Positions 1 to 10,867 of a stretch of 64,000 nt of DNA are shown here, piece by piece. The stretch's first letter is position 1. Each line of letters opens with the position of its first letter. This stretch comes from Eledone cirrhosa (lineage: Eukaryota > Mollusca > Cephalopoda > Octopoda > Eledonidae): the NCBI GenBank assembly GCA_964016885.1, contig OZ024757.1, forward strand, positions 14,809,923-14,873,922. The letters run 5' to 3'. The translations under genes were made by a program, and so were the position numbers. A model generated the notes under the pieces. It searched no databases. It was not told the DNA's origin and worked only from the letters and a program-made list of their open reading frames with translations.

Positions 1-1690
1 GTGGATGGATGGATAGAGAGCGGGATGGCTGGAGAGAGAGGGATGGCTGGAGAGAGAGGGATGGAAGGAGAGAGAGAGAGCGGGATGGCTGGAGAGAGAG
101 CGGGATAGCTGGAGAGGGATGGCTGGATAGCGGGATGGCTGGATAGAGGGATGGATGGATGGATAGAGAGAGCGGGACGGATAGAGAGAGAGAGGGATGG
201 AAGGAGAGAGAGAGAGATGGATAGAGAGACAGAGGGATGGAGAGAGAGAGGGGCGGATAGAGAGAGAGGGACGGATGGATAGAAGGAGAGATAGAAAGAG
301 ATGGATGGAAAGAGAGAGAGGGATGGATAGAGAGAGAGAGGGATGGAAGGAGAGACTGAGATGAAACGATAGAGAGAGAGATGAAACGATAGAGAGAGAG
401 ATGAAACGAGAGACTGAGATGAAACGATAGAGAGAGAGTGGAAACGATAAAGTGAGAGAGAGAGTGATATAACGAGAGAGAGGTGAAACGAGAGAGAGAG
501 AGAGATAAATGAAACGAAAGAGATGAAACGAGAGAGAGGGATGGATAGAGAGAGAGAGAGATCGAGAGAGAGGAATGGATAGAGAGAGAGAGAGATGGAG
601 AGAGAGAGAGGGAGGGATGGAAGGAGAGAGAGAGAGAGAGAGAGTGAGAGGGACGGAGAGAGAGAGGGACGGAGAGAGAGAGGGATGGATAGAGAGAGAG
701 AGAGGGACGGAAGGATGGATAGAGAATTGGATGGAGAGAGAGGGATGGATAGATGGAGAGAGAGAAGGATAGAGAGAGCGATGGAGAGGGATGGATGGAT
801 AGAGAGAGAGAGGGATGGATGGATGGATAGAGAGAGAGAGGGATGGATAGAGAGAGAGAGAGGGATGGAAAGAGAGAGAGAGAGGGATGGAGAGAGAGGG
901 ACGGATGGATGGATAGAAAGGTATGGATAGAGAGAAGAGATGGATGGATAGAAGGAAGGAGAGGGAAGGATAGAGAGAGAGAGAAGGATAGAGAGAGGGA
1001 TGGAAGGAGAGAGAGAGAGAGAGAGAGAGGTGGATGTAGAGAGAGAGAGAGGTGGATGTAGAGAGAGAGAGAGAGGTGGATGGATGGATGGATAGAGAGG
1101 GATGGAGAAAGGAATGGATGGATGGAGAGAGAGAGGGATGGAAGGAGAGAGAGGGATGGAAGGAGAGAGAGCGGGATGGCTGGAGAGGGATGGCTGGATA
1201 GAGAGAGAGAGAGATGGAGAGGGATGGATGGATAGAGGGATGGATGGATGGATAGAGAGAGCGGGACGGATAGAGAGAGGGATGGATAGAGAGAGAGAGA
1301 GGGATGAATGAAGAGTGAGAGGGATGGATGGAGAGGGGGGATGGATAGAGAGAGAGAGGGAGGAATGGATGGATAGAGAGAGAGAGATGGATGGAGAGTG
1401 AGAGGGATGGATAGAGAGAGGGATGGATATAGAGAGAGAGAGAGAGAGAGAGATGGATGGAAAGAGAGAGGCGGACGGATGTAGAGAGAGAGAGAGGGAT
1501 GGAAGGAGAGAGGGATGGAGAGAGGGGGATGGATAGAGAGAGAGGGATGGATAGATAGAGAGAGAGGGATGGATAGATAGAGAGAGAGGGATGGATGGAG
1601 AGAGAGAGGGATGGATGGAGAGAGAGAGGGATGGATGGAGAGAGAGAGGGACGGATGGAGAGAGAGAGGGATGAATGAAATAGAAAAACA
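1..1690. repeat. Purine-rich satellite array A (right end; cut by window start)
   Basis: The plus strand is almost entirely G and A with single T or C residues, built from GGATGGATAGAGAGAGA-like words of variable length. Landmark variants, for example the gagaattggatgg word near 722 and the aaacgataaagtgag word near 441, recur in the 13-kb block at 18,100-31,215, so this is the same satellite. It ends at gggatgaatgaaatagaaa, exactly as the other block does. Arg-Glu dipeptide frames on the plus strand and Ser-Leu-Pro frames on the minus strand are by-products of the composition. Confidence 0.97.
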
Positions 1691-1811
1691 TGTAAGACTT
1701 ACCCATTTGTGATGTCAAATAAAGTTTGACAGTACTCTTAGATTTTACAATTATAGCAATGGCTCGACATGATAACTACACAAGATAGAAAATATACAGA
1801 AACTAATATAA

Positions 1812-1960
1812 TTGTTTCTACTTTTGGCACAAGTTCAGCTATAACTCAGTGTATTACTGGTACTTTATTTTATCGACCCTGTAAGGATGAAAGTTAACCA
1901 CGGCGGGATTTGAACTCAGAATGGAAAAGGGCGTAATTCTATACGTCAAATCATGGCGTC

Positions 1961-1972
<12 letters not shown>
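1812..1972 (-). repeat. tRNA-derived SINE (GTCGGACGCC type), minus strand
   Basis: The reverse complement carries the polymerase III B-box-like GAGTTCAAATCCCGCC, then a body with a GGGTCGATAAAATAAAGTACC word, and ends in CTTGTGCCAAAAGTAGAAA. The plus-strand relative at 8,405-8,590 has the same order of blocks. The tRNA-like head is cut off by the GT-rich sequence starting near 1,970. Confidence 0.85.
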
Positions 1973-2243
<271 letters not shown>

Positions 2244-2489
2244 AAGCCGTTCCCTTTTTAATTTGAGAAATAGGACAGAATCCAAACCCCATTTATAAGC
2301 CATGGTGGCTAATCAACACAGATGACAGTTTTAAATTCTCATGGGTGGAGAATATATTTATGAAGTTTTAATATTTTGATATTTAAAATGTATAGTTTTT
2401 ATTTCACTTCATTATGTAATGAGTTACCATTTTCTGATTGTTTTCAAGGTCATATTCATTAAAAACATCAAAAATAATAGCAAATATAA

Positions 2490-3420
2490 ATTTCACCTCC
2501 AAAGTGAAACTGGTGTAATATTCCAAAGTGAAACTGGTGTAGTATATTCACATCCAAAGTGAAAAACTGGTGTAATATTCCAAAGTGTAAACTGGTGTAA
2601 TATTCCAAAGTGTAAACTGGTGTAATATTCCAAAGTGAAACTGGTGTAGTATATTCACATCCAAAGTGAAAAACTAGTGTAATATTCACCTCCAAAGTGA
2701 AACTGGTGTAGTATATTCACATCCAAAGTGAAACTGGTGTAATATTCACCTCCAAAGTGAAACTGGTGTAATATATCCACCTCCAAAGTGAAACTGGTGT
2801 AATATTCACCTCCAACGTGAAACTGGTGTAATATTCTCCTCCAACGTGAAACTGGTGTAATATTCTCCTCCAACGTGAAACTGGTGTAGTATATTCACAT
2901 CCAAAGTGAAAAACTGGTGTAATATTCCAAAGTGAAACTGGTGTAATATTCCAAAGTGTAAACTGGTGTAATATTCACCTCCAAAGTGAAACTGGTGTAA
3001 TATATCCACCTCCAAAGTGAAACTGCTGTAATATATCCACCTCCAAAGTGAAACTGGTGCAATATTCCAAAGTGAAACTGGTGTAGTATATTCACATCCA
3101 AAGTGAAAAACTAGTGTAATATTCCAAAGTGTAAACTGGTGTAATATTCCAAAGTGTAAACTGGTGTAATATTCACTTCCAAAGTGAAACTGGTGCAATA
3201 TTCACCTCCAAAGTGAAACTGGTGTAATATTTCAAAGTGAAACTGGTGTAGTATATTCATATCCAAAGGGAAAAACTGGTGTAATATTCCAAAGTGAAAC
3301 TGGTGTAATATTCCAAAGTGTAAACTGGTGTAATATTCACCTCCAAAGTGAAAAACTGGTGTAATATTCATCTTCAAAGTGAAACTGGTGCAACATTCAT
3401 CTCCAAAGCGAAAATATTTT
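2490..3420. repeat. AATATTCCAAAGTGAAACTGGTGT minisatellite
   Basis: About 35 head-to-tail units. A short form of about 24 bp has the core CAAAGTGAAACTGGTGTAAT, and a longer form inserts CACCTC or CACATC before the core. The forms are interspersed rather than blocked. The copy-2 counterpart at 32,022-32,895 has a different number and order of units. There are no spacers, so this is not a CRISPR array. Confidence 0.97.
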
Positions 3421-3674
3421 AGCACCTCATTTACATATAATTTTTAAGTTGGTGAAATCAAAATATTGACCTCAAAGACAAGTCCTCCCCCCTATTTTAC
3501 CATCAATATTTTGTCACATTTCTCGACATATATACAAGTATATACAATATTTACTTTACATAAATTATCAAAAGATTTGCTATTTATGTAAACAGAATTA
3601 TCCGAAACTAAATCTAATAAAATTTCTTTTAATTAAATTTAAGAAAAAATATAGTTTGAAAGAAAACTAGAGAT
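3421..3674. other. AT-rich stretch without recognised gene
   Basis: A unique AT-rich sequence between the minisatellite and the next SINE. I see no open frame, repeat or RNA signature in it. It is duplicated in copy 2. Confidence 0.6.
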
Positions 3675-3892
3675 CACTGCTCGGACCAAGGTGTAGGGGT
3701 CACTGATTTTGACCAAGGTGTAGGGGTCACGACATACAAAGTGAGGTAAGCGTTTGGAAAGGCTTCCAGCTGTTAAAGCGAAGCCAAGATCAGTTCTGTA
3801 TGAGCAAGACATGGTCACCTGACATTTCCCACAATAGGACAACTCGTCTAACCCATGCTAGCGTAGAAAAATTGATATTAAATGGTGATTAT
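3675..3892 (+). repeat. SINE, CCCATGCTAGC/CATCAT type
   Basis: It contains the family's diagnostic words in order: a gaccaaggtgtaggggtcac head segment, an aggcttccagctgttaaagc block, then cccacaataggacaactcg and taacccatgctagcgtag near the 3' end. A 26-base segment containing tgaccaaggtgtagggg is directly duplicated here and single in copy 2. Confidence 0.85.
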
Positions 3893-3940
3893 ATATATAT
3901 ATAGTGTGTGTGCGTGTGCGTGTGCGTGTGCGTGTGTGTC
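3892..3940. repeat. TA and interrupted TG/CG microsatellite
   Basis: A short TA run is followed by GTGTGTGTGCGTGTGCG repeats with regular CG interruptions. The orthologous tract in copy 2 (33,355-33,464) is a pure (GT)n roughly three times longer. Confidence 0.95.
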
Positions 3941-4012
3941 TCGGGTTCAATCGAGGGGGAAACCACGGTAGGTAAAGTACTCAATACATTAGTAGAGTAT
4001 ATACAAAATATA

Positions 4013-4124
4013 ATATAGAAATAGCTTCTACAGGACTAGAACTGTTTCATTCGAAGGAAATCATCAGGAAAGCCCTGATTTCCCTGAAATGAAAGTTCTA
4101 GTCCTGTAGAAGCCATTTCTATAT
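4013..4124. repeat. 105-bp palindromic element (CTTCTACAGGACTAGAAC family)
   Basis: The left arm (agaaatagcttctacaggac onward) and right arm (ending gtagaagccatttctatat) are reverse complements over about 45 bases, with a short loop around gaaagccctg. Further members are at 13,816-13,920, 16,803-16,910 and 33,537-33,648. No coding capacity. A MITE or other foldback element is likely. Confidence 0.85.
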
Positions 4125-4131
4125 CATTCTG

Positions 4132-4589
4132 TTGACAAAGGGTTTCTCCCTACGAACGGAAGGCCAGTTATATGATGCCTGTGTGAGATGGGCAGCAACT
4201 GCGGAGGATATGCGACGGCTGGAGAGAAATGAATCAAGCATGCTCCGTTGGATGTGCAATGTCAATGTGTGTGAACGACCAAGTATAGACGAGTTGAAAA
4301 AGAAACTGGGTATAAGAGGGGTAAGTTGTGGTGTGCAGGAGAGAAGACTACGATGGTATGGACATGTGATGCGCATGGAGGATGACCGCTGGGTAAAGAA
4401 GTGCCAAGAAATCCCAGTAGAAGGAAGATGCAGTAGAGGGAGACCACGAAAATCATGGGCGGAAGTGGTGAGAGCTGACCTCAGATCGCTGAAGCTCACA
4501 GATGACGACCGAGGACAGTAACGATGGAGACATGCTGTGCTGAATAGGACCCGTCCCATCCTTGCAAACAGGAAAAAGCAGACGTATGA

Positions 4590-4593
<4 letters not shown>
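4132..4593 (+). pseudogene. LINE ORF2 C-terminal fragment
   Basis: The frame opens with KGFSLRTEGQLYDACVR and continues through LERNESSMLRWMC, QERRLRWYGHVMRM and GRPRKSWAEVV, the conserved C-terminal tail downstream of the reverse transcriptase in non-LTR retrotransposons. It aligns with residues 490-630 of the LINE at 55,494-57,360. Two lesions are visible. The LHGSETWAL-like segment is missing between YDACVR and AEDMRRLER. An in-frame TAA at 4,519-4,521 interrupts the tail, after which the same frame continues with WRHAVLNRTRP. No catalytic domain is present, so it is a dead, severely 5'-truncated insertion. The copy at 33,656 shares both lesions. Confidence 0.9.
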
Positions 4594-4624
<31 letters not shown>

Positions 4625-4902
4625 AGAAACAAATATACTACTTGACTAATATACTAATATGTATAGATAATAAAGATATAACAAACCTGTTGGTATAAAC
4701 ATCAACACTGGTAGACTCCTTTAGTACAGGAGAGGGGCAGATGATACTCATGGCTTGTGTTTGATCAATAGCATCACTCCTTCCCTATGGCACATACATT
4801 TCTATTTGGTAGTGACCAGTTGTTTCCTCCTGCTAAGAAAGAAATACCACCAGGGGTCAGAAGGTTAATTTATTAGTTTTATTTATTTAGTTTATGTATC
4901 AT
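4594..4902. other. No gene seen
   Basis: A short TA microsatellite (about 4,591-4,620) is followed by unremarkable AT-rich sequence with no family I recognise. Confidence 0.6.
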
Positions 4903-4988
4903 ATATAGGGTGTCCCCCCAAAATGTATACACACTTCAACAATATTCTAATAAATATGTGTATGCATTTTTGGGGGTCACCCTGTATT
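4903..4988. mobile_element. Small palindromic MITE (ATACAGGGTGTCCCC ends)
   Basis: The left arm tatagggtgtcccccc and the right arm gggggtcaccctgtat are inverted repeats of about 31 bases around a short AT-rich centre. The form is typical of a non-autonomous DNA transposon reduced to its ends. The superfamily is not determined. Copy 2 is at 34,417-34,500. Confidence 0.7.
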
Positions 4989-5125
4989 TGTGGCTGAATT
5001 TTTGGGGTGGTGGTGGGAGGTTATTGTGGCTGAGGGGAGGGAGGGAGAATGTAGATTGTGTGTGTGTGTGTGTTGACTGTCGACTGTGTGTGTGTGTGTG
5101 TAAGTAGAAGGGAGAGAGAACGTGA

Positions 5126-5167
5126 GATGGGAGAGAGACACATACATGTATGTGTGTCTCTCCCATC
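5126..5167. repeat. 42-bp near-perfect palindrome
   Basis: Reads gatgggagagagacacatac and then its near reverse complement, ending gtctctcccatc, with the centre at the ACATGT step and no spacer. It is conserved at 34,627-34,668 in copy 2. Confidence 0.85.
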
Positions 5168-5499
5168 TATGTAGATATAGAGTAATGTGAATGCAAAAGG
5201 GTTAAATGCACACAAACATACATATACACAGCCTTAATATAAACCAATCCGGTCAGTTTAAACTGGAGATGGTAGACAGCCAGACCAATCTCAGAGATAA
5301 TATTTACGTTTATGTTGACAGGGCAAATGGCTGGGTATTTGTGTGGTCAGCTAGAACAATGACGTCCCCTTCTGTAAGGTTGCCAGGACGGGTCTGGGTC
5401 ACTACAAAATTAAAACAATATTTGTTATATGAACAGTGTGTGTGTGTGTATGTGTGAGTGGGGTTAATTTAGAGAATATAGGGTTAACATCAACAATGT

Positions 5500-5722
5500 G
5501 GAGGTAATATGGCTAACATGAAGAGTGTGGTGGGGGAGGGGATAAACATGGCGAGAGTGTGGTGGAGGGCAAACATGGCGAGAGTGCGGTGGGGGTCAAA
5601 CATGGTGAGAGTGTGGGGGGGGGAACATGGCGAGAGTGTGTGTGTGTGTATGTGGGGGGGGGGAGAGAGTGGGGGATGCGGGATAACATGGCGAGAGTGT
5701 GGGGGCTAACATGGGGAGAGGC
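5500..5722. repeat. AACATGGCGAGAGTGTGG minisatellite
   Basis: About eight irregular units share aacatggcgagagtgtg with G-rich linkers of variable length. The counterpart in copy 2 is 35,060-35,300, with different unit lengths. Confidence 0.9.
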
Positions 5723-5806
5723 TTTTGAACAGGAGGGGATATCAGTATGCGTGTAGTTGTAGAAGTAGAAGGGTAACATATATATATATATATGTGTGTG
5801 TGTGTG

Positions 5807-6085
5807 GAGGCACGTGGCCTAGTGGTAAGGGTGTTGGACTTACAATCATAACATCGTGGGTTCGATTCCTGGGTTGCATGTTGTGTTCTTGAGCAAAACA
5901 CTTCATTTCACGTTGCTCCAGTAAACTAAGCTGAAAATGAGTACCAGCAATAGATGGGAGGTTTAACCCTGCGATGGACTGGCGCCCTGTCCAGGGTGGA
6001 GTCTTGTACTCTCAGTCGCTTCACGCCATAATGCATGGAAAATCTAAGTCGTCTAACTACAGAGGTACAACGTCAAACCACTCTA
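5807..6085 (+). repeat. tRNA-derived SINE with intact A and B boxes
   Basis: The tRNA-like head has an A box at 5,815-5,830 (tggcctagtggtaagg) and a B box at 5,858-5,869 (gggttcgattcc), spaced as in a tRNA. The body contains gagcaaaacacttcatttca and the inverted words ggcgccctgtccagggtgg. A polymerase III internal promoter of this kind is the hallmark of tRNA-derived SINEs. Copy 2 is at 35,373-35,655. Confidence 0.88.
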
Positions 6086-6149
6086 GCACATTACTATAAA
6101 AAGTTATTTAAAAAATAAATAGATGATAAATAGAAAAAGAGAAATGGGG

Positions 6150-6160
6150 AATACATATAC

Positions 6161-6195
<35 letters not shown>
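6150..6195. repeat. TA microsatellite
   Basis: A (TA)n run abutting the left end of the foldback element. It is shorter in copy 2. Confidence 0.9.
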
Positions 6196-6197
<2 letters not shown>

Positions 6198-6916
6198 GTG
6201 GGGGATATTATTATATTGCCAGAAATAATAAAACTCACTTTTCACTTCCATATATTTTATATCTATCCCTATAGTTAATTTAACTAGCAATCAATGTTTT
6301 ATTGATTGACCAAGAGTTATATATATAGTTCCCCAGAGTTCTTTCGTTATACACCTGTGACATCAGTGATACTATTGTTTCTTCCTGTTGTGTTGTAATG
6401 ATGGTACAACAACTAATCAAAGGCCCTAAGAAAGATTAAAGTGGTAGAAAAGCCAGGATCTACTATAAAATCCATGATCAGTAAACCTTAACCCTTTAAG
6501 AAAACCCAAATTAGGGAAGCAACTGAAATAGAACCAAGAAAACCGAAGTAAAACAGAAAACCTGAATGGAACAACAACAACCATACAAATACACTCTAAT
6601 GACCAAAGATGGAATACAAACACGAACACACACCAAACAGAAAACGCGCATAGAAACACATTCGGAAATCGAGACAAATAAATAAACAATTGAATAAGTA
6701 AACATTACAATAATATCACTGATGATGTCACAGGTGTCTCATGAAAGAACTCAGACTATATATATATATATAAAAACAGTTGGTCAATCAATGATAAACA
6801 TTGATTGCCAGCTAAATTAACTATTGGGATGTAGAATATACGGAAGCGAAAACCAACCCAACCCAAACTGTATTATTATATATTTCTGGCAATATTATAA
6901 CAATATGACCCTCCCC
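6195..6916. mobile_element. Long foldback element
   Basis: The left arm (6,195-6,400) and right arm (6,703-6,916) are inverted repeats of slightly over 200 bases. They share the order GGGG-rich end, TATTATTATATTGCCAGAAA, ATAGTTAATTTA, CAATCAATGTTT and ACACCTGTGACATCA. The 300-base centre has no transposase-like open frame. The arms have diverged (roughly 80% by eye). The right arm here lacks about 16 bases present in copy 2 (35,757-36,505). A non-autonomous DNA transposon or foldback element is the likeliest identity. Confidence 0.82.
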
Positions 6917-7246
6917 AAATATAATTTGTTTCGACATACGATTTCATATAAAAAATACGTTGCAAACAAATTAGTTCGGATCGAGCTGTCGAAAAGCTGG
7001 AGCTCAGCCGTCGGGGTCCTGACTTTTCCTTATATACATATATACACACACACAGCAACGTGTGTTTATAGTAGTGGGGAAATATACAAATAACACACAC
7101 ACTGTCGTTGTGCGTGCTACCTGCTTCTGTGTTTTTTTGTTTTTTTTCCCTTTCCCTTTCCTTTATATTATATTATATTTGTTTGTGCTTTCGTTCTGTA
7201 AATATTCTATTATATTTCTTTTTATAAGAAATATAATACAATTTTA
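6917..7246. other. No gene seen
   Basis: AT-rich sequence with a short region (about 6,975-7,030, containing cagccgtcggggtcctgac) that recurs near 52,640-52,680. No open frame of interest. Confidence 0.6.
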
Positions 7247-7345
7247 AGGGCAGTAGATTGGCAGTATCAGTATAGAGTCGGACACCATGCTTTGCAGCAT
7301 AGAGTCACGTCCCTTTACGCTCTAAGCATTGAGCACACCTCGCTT
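7247..7345 (+). repeat. SINE head fragment
   Basis: The segment gggcagtagattggcag, then gtcggacaccatgctttgca and a tacgctctaagcattgag tail resembles the 5' head of the SINE at 8,405, truncated before its body. Copy 2 is near 36,835-36,930. Confidence 0.6.
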
Positions 7346-8404
7346 CGGCTGTTGGCGTCTAGTATACTGTATCACACTTTTTTGTCTCTCCTCTTTTCTT
7401 ATGATACATATCTTCTCTTTAATATATACATATATATATATGCACACATACATGCATAAACACTTCTATGCAAATACTCATACATATATATTAAAAACAC
7501 ACATCATATACCAGCATAATAACGATTGACAAACCATCAGGATACATGCTTGCTCGTGTGAAAACCGAACTTGCTACGCTACGTACACTGACGGAAGCAT
7601 ATGTACATAAACACACAAACAGAACTGGTATGACTTACATCAAAGATTTTGTTCCACTATTGAACCATTCAAGGTAGTTAGAACGAACTACCAGTGTAGT
7701 ACTGGGGTCAATTCTTCTTCTATATCTCTTTCTTAATTCCTTTCTCTCACCCTATATCCGTCTCTGGAAAACATAACCTATCTGGAGTAGAGATCGGATC
7801 TGTCACCTTATACAAAATGCCCCGAACACCCCGAATGTCAATGCGGGACCTCTACAACTCCCTCACAAGTTATAGGTCCCTACATACATACATAGAAACA
7901 TCAGAGATATCCTTTATATCTTTCACTCGATAATGCTAGACAAGTATTCCGTGAGTCAGAAAGGAATATTTGCGATATGACGGGAGAACCTCTCTGAATA
8001 AATATTACATAATTCAGAGGCTACGTAAAGCAGGCAGCGACATCATCGAAGACCAGAGATGCCATGTGGAAATGCACATAACACACATAGGGTTACCTTA
8101 TAATCATAGACATTTGGGCTTATGAACACATATATATTTAAATATATACGGGTGCATAGGTGTACGGAGTTCTCATGTCGCCCCTAATGATTCCGCCAGA
8201 TGTCCCGTCACACATCTCTACATCTTCCATGAAATGTTGATTAGTAAACAAACCGTGTATCTCGCATGTAAGAGGGAAAGCCATAGCAAGTGTTGAGGAT
8301 AAGAGACGTGTGGAATTAATAATAATAATATTGTTTTAATTATTAATAGTAGTAGTTGTCACAATAAAGTGAGGAGGACAACGTTATTATAAATACTTAT
8401 ACTA

Positions 8405-8590
8405 ATGTTGTTTGGAGGGCGGTGGATTGGCAGAGGGTCGGACGCCATTCTTTGACGTATAGAGTTACGGCCCTTGCCATTATGAGTTCAAATCCCGCCG
8501 AGGTTAACTTTGCCTTTCATCCTTACAGGGTCGATAAAATAAAGTACCAGTAATGCACTGGGTAATTGCTGGCCTTGTGCCAAACGTAGA
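8405..8590 (+). repeat. tRNA-derived SINE (GTCGGACGCC type)
   Basis: Near-complete copy: gggcggtggattggcagag head, B-box-like gagttcaaatcccgcc, gggtcgataaaataaagtacc body and a cttgtgccaaacgtagaaa end. It is in opposite orientation to the relatives at 1,812 and 31,347. Confidence 0.88.
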
Positions 8591-9040
8591 AACCATTATT
8601 ATAAATACTCATATACACACAAGCTTAAACAGGTATACATGCGTACGCTTATCTAGACACATACGTACATAAACGTTTATAAATAAAAGCCAAAGATAAG
8701 AAGAACATAGCTTACCATATCGAATTTGGAAGGATGCACACGACGTTGAGTGCTTCAATATGGTCCCATCATCATTTGCTGATACGATTATTGCATACAC
8801 AACACAAGTTTAAAGAGCTATCTGTTTAGAAACCATCAAGCCAGGCCACCATCTATACACTGAGGTATGACAATTGAAGGACATCACCGCAAATCAGGTG
8901 GTTGTAACATCAAATCAAACCTAAAGAGATAAAAATAAGAGTCATGATATATTTTCTGAAAACTACAGAATAGTAAAAGATATGTCGACACTTTTGCGGT
9001 ATTAATAAGACTGAGAAAGGTATGAACGCCACCACGTCAA

Positions 9041-9600
9041 TTAAGCTTCGAAAATAGAAAGTAGGTTTATATATATATTAATTTTCATTTTCTTCCCCAA
9101 TTCTGTATTTTGAAGTCCTTTCATTATTTTAAATATTTCTATCATGTCACTCGTTTGATTAATCTCCTCCAAAGTTGTAATTCTAAGTGTTTGTCCCTGG
9201 TATAGTGAACTAATGTTGATATTTTCAAGTCTTGGCATTTATATGGAATAGTGTACTAATATTTAAATTGTCTTCATCTTTTTATCCTGTCTCCCCTAAG
9301 ATTTATCTCCTCTAAATTTACAAAAGCTTCTCATTTCTTTCACAAGATAGATCTTTAAATAATTATATTGTTTTCTGTTTTCTTCTTCTCTGGGTTGCTT
9401 CAAGAGCCTCACCATTTGTTCGGATGTCGGTTGATCATGGCCCAAAACAATATTCTCAGTGGTATCACATATTCCTGTAGAGTTTTAGATTTTTCAGCAT
9501 TTAGTTAGGAAAAAGAATGTTTTATTATTTCTATTATCCGTCTCGCTGTTTTATTTCTACATGGTTAGCCATCTTTCAATTCATATTCATACATATTCAC
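9041..9600 (-). pseudogene. LINE reverse-transcriptase thumb and C-terminal remnant
   Basis: Read on the minus strand, 9,238-9,041 encodes SSLYQGQTLRITTLEEINQ followed by SDMIEIFKIMKGLQN. This matches the (Y)xxRLxxLxLTTLExRRxRGDxIEVFKIxxG motif after the catalytic core of many non-LTR reverse transcriptases. Further 5' (about 9,480-9,360) the segment equivalent to EYCxxVWSPxL is frame-broken but recognisable by comparison with the copy at 43,200. Frameshifts and stops throughout make it a relic. Parallel remnants occur at 15,560, 17,776, 38,632, 42,535-43,270, 46,000 and 46,430. Confidence 0.75.
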
Positions 9601-9864
9601 AATTCTTCTGTGAGGGTATAAGCTCGTTATTTGCTCAACATTCGATACCAAAACATGCTTCCTATTCATAACTTCGTTGTACGAATATAATAATTAAAGT
9701 ATATATACAAGCCATCTGTATATATATATATATATATATATATAGCTGCTTATTAACTCTTTCCCGAAACATATCTTCAAAATAAGCTAAGACATATCCC
9801 GAAATATATTATAAGGTGTCTCAATAATTATTCCATTTCAATCAATTTCTCATTTTAGTTTTCT

Positions 9865-10350
9865 TTAGAAATATCTTGGCATTGAAGATTTGTCCTTCTC
9901 ATAGTAATTAGCTTGTCTCAAAATTGTTCGTAGTGTTTCATGTTTCGTGTCAAAAACTATCGTTAATTCAAGATTTTGCTCTAATGTAATAAATGTTACT
10001 TTTAAAAGAGTGAAGCTCTCAATTTTTTCTTTCTCTTGTATATTGATATCCAAAGAATGACAAATGTATGTGTTAGGAGAAAAAACCCACAGCCAAAAAA
10101 CCCATATCCAAACAATGACAAATGTATGTGTTATGCGGTAGGAGGAAAAAACAACGACCTTCTTCCGTCGCTCTAGAAGGCTAACTAACAATATCGTTCG
10201 TAGGAGTGACAAGTACTCGACAACTGAGCACACCTCTTACTGCCTTTTATATACCATGTTAACTGGACAGACTTGCCAAGTATGGATACACTCTCACCTT
10301 ATCAATATTGTCCGAGTCCGAGGACATTTTTCTCTCTGGTTAAGGAGTGA
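9865..10350 (-). promoter_or_regulatory. Conserved TATA-containing block with short open frame
   Basis: On the minus strand a TATATAAAA word at 10,253-10,245 is followed by CTCAGTTGTCGAGTACTTG and a frame beginning MCSVVEYLSLL that runs 122 codons to 9,865. The same layout recurs, diverged, at 39,458-39,905, 43,639-44,150 and 46,950-47,430, where TATATAAATAG precedes MFTVxxx. No protein family is recognised. The stop-containing frames in the relatives argue against a gene; an old retroelement promoter or leader region is more likely. Confidence 0.45.
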
Positions 10351-10627
10351 GATAAAATATTAGGGATCAATGTCTAGCAATAATTTAATTAAATTATATT
10401 TAACCAAAGCTGTTATGTCGTGTTTGTTGTTATATTTTATAGTCGTGGTTTCAATGTTTATCAGTGGTTGTAGAATTAGTTTTATCTAATTATTATCAAA
10501 CAAAAATGATGTATATATTGTCGTTGTACGTTGAAATCACATATATACATTTATATACACACCAAGGATGGAGGGAAGACAGAATTGAAAACCATTATTG
10601 CTGAGCACAACATTGCAGGATCAAATC

Positions 10628-10628
<1 letters not shown>

Positions 10629-10722
<94 letters not shown>
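10629..10722. repeat. AC/AT microsatellite
   Basis: About 37 AC repeats followed by a short AT run. Copy 2 (40,222-40,290) has about 13 AC and a longer AT run. Confidence 0.97.
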
Positions 10723-10867
10723 GGATAATCAGGTATGTCCATTTATGAACGCCACTGCAGATCATCAGGTCGTAGGATGAAACCAACCCTACAGAAATGA
10801 TAAACCATATGAAGGTATATTTTATGAAAGCTCGTGAAGAATGAAAGTGAACCATTTTGAATTGTTA

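Noticed and set aside
575..1311. Arg-Glu-rich frames on the plus strand of the satellite (also throughout 18,600-30,800)
   Set aside because: GAGAGA reads as alternating Arg-Glu in any phase. Frames overlap each other in several phases and stop at random variants.
2490..3420. Minus-strand frames reading HQFHFG / YYTSFTLE repeats
   Set aside because: These are direct translations of the 24-28-bp minisatellite. Unit-length changes shift phase and the duplicate array has a different order.
2490..3420. Possible CRISPR array
   Set aside because: Repeats are contiguous, with no unique spacers, in DNA of eukaryotic character.
5807..5880. A functional tRNA gene
   Set aside because: A and B boxes are present but the acceptor stem does not pair convincingly. 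The sequence continues into a SINE body, and the same head occurs in a duplicate.
10190..10330. Heat-shock-type promoter upstream of the TATA word in U1
   Set aside because: No inverted GAA-n2-TTC arrays were found upstream of TATA in this or the related blocks.
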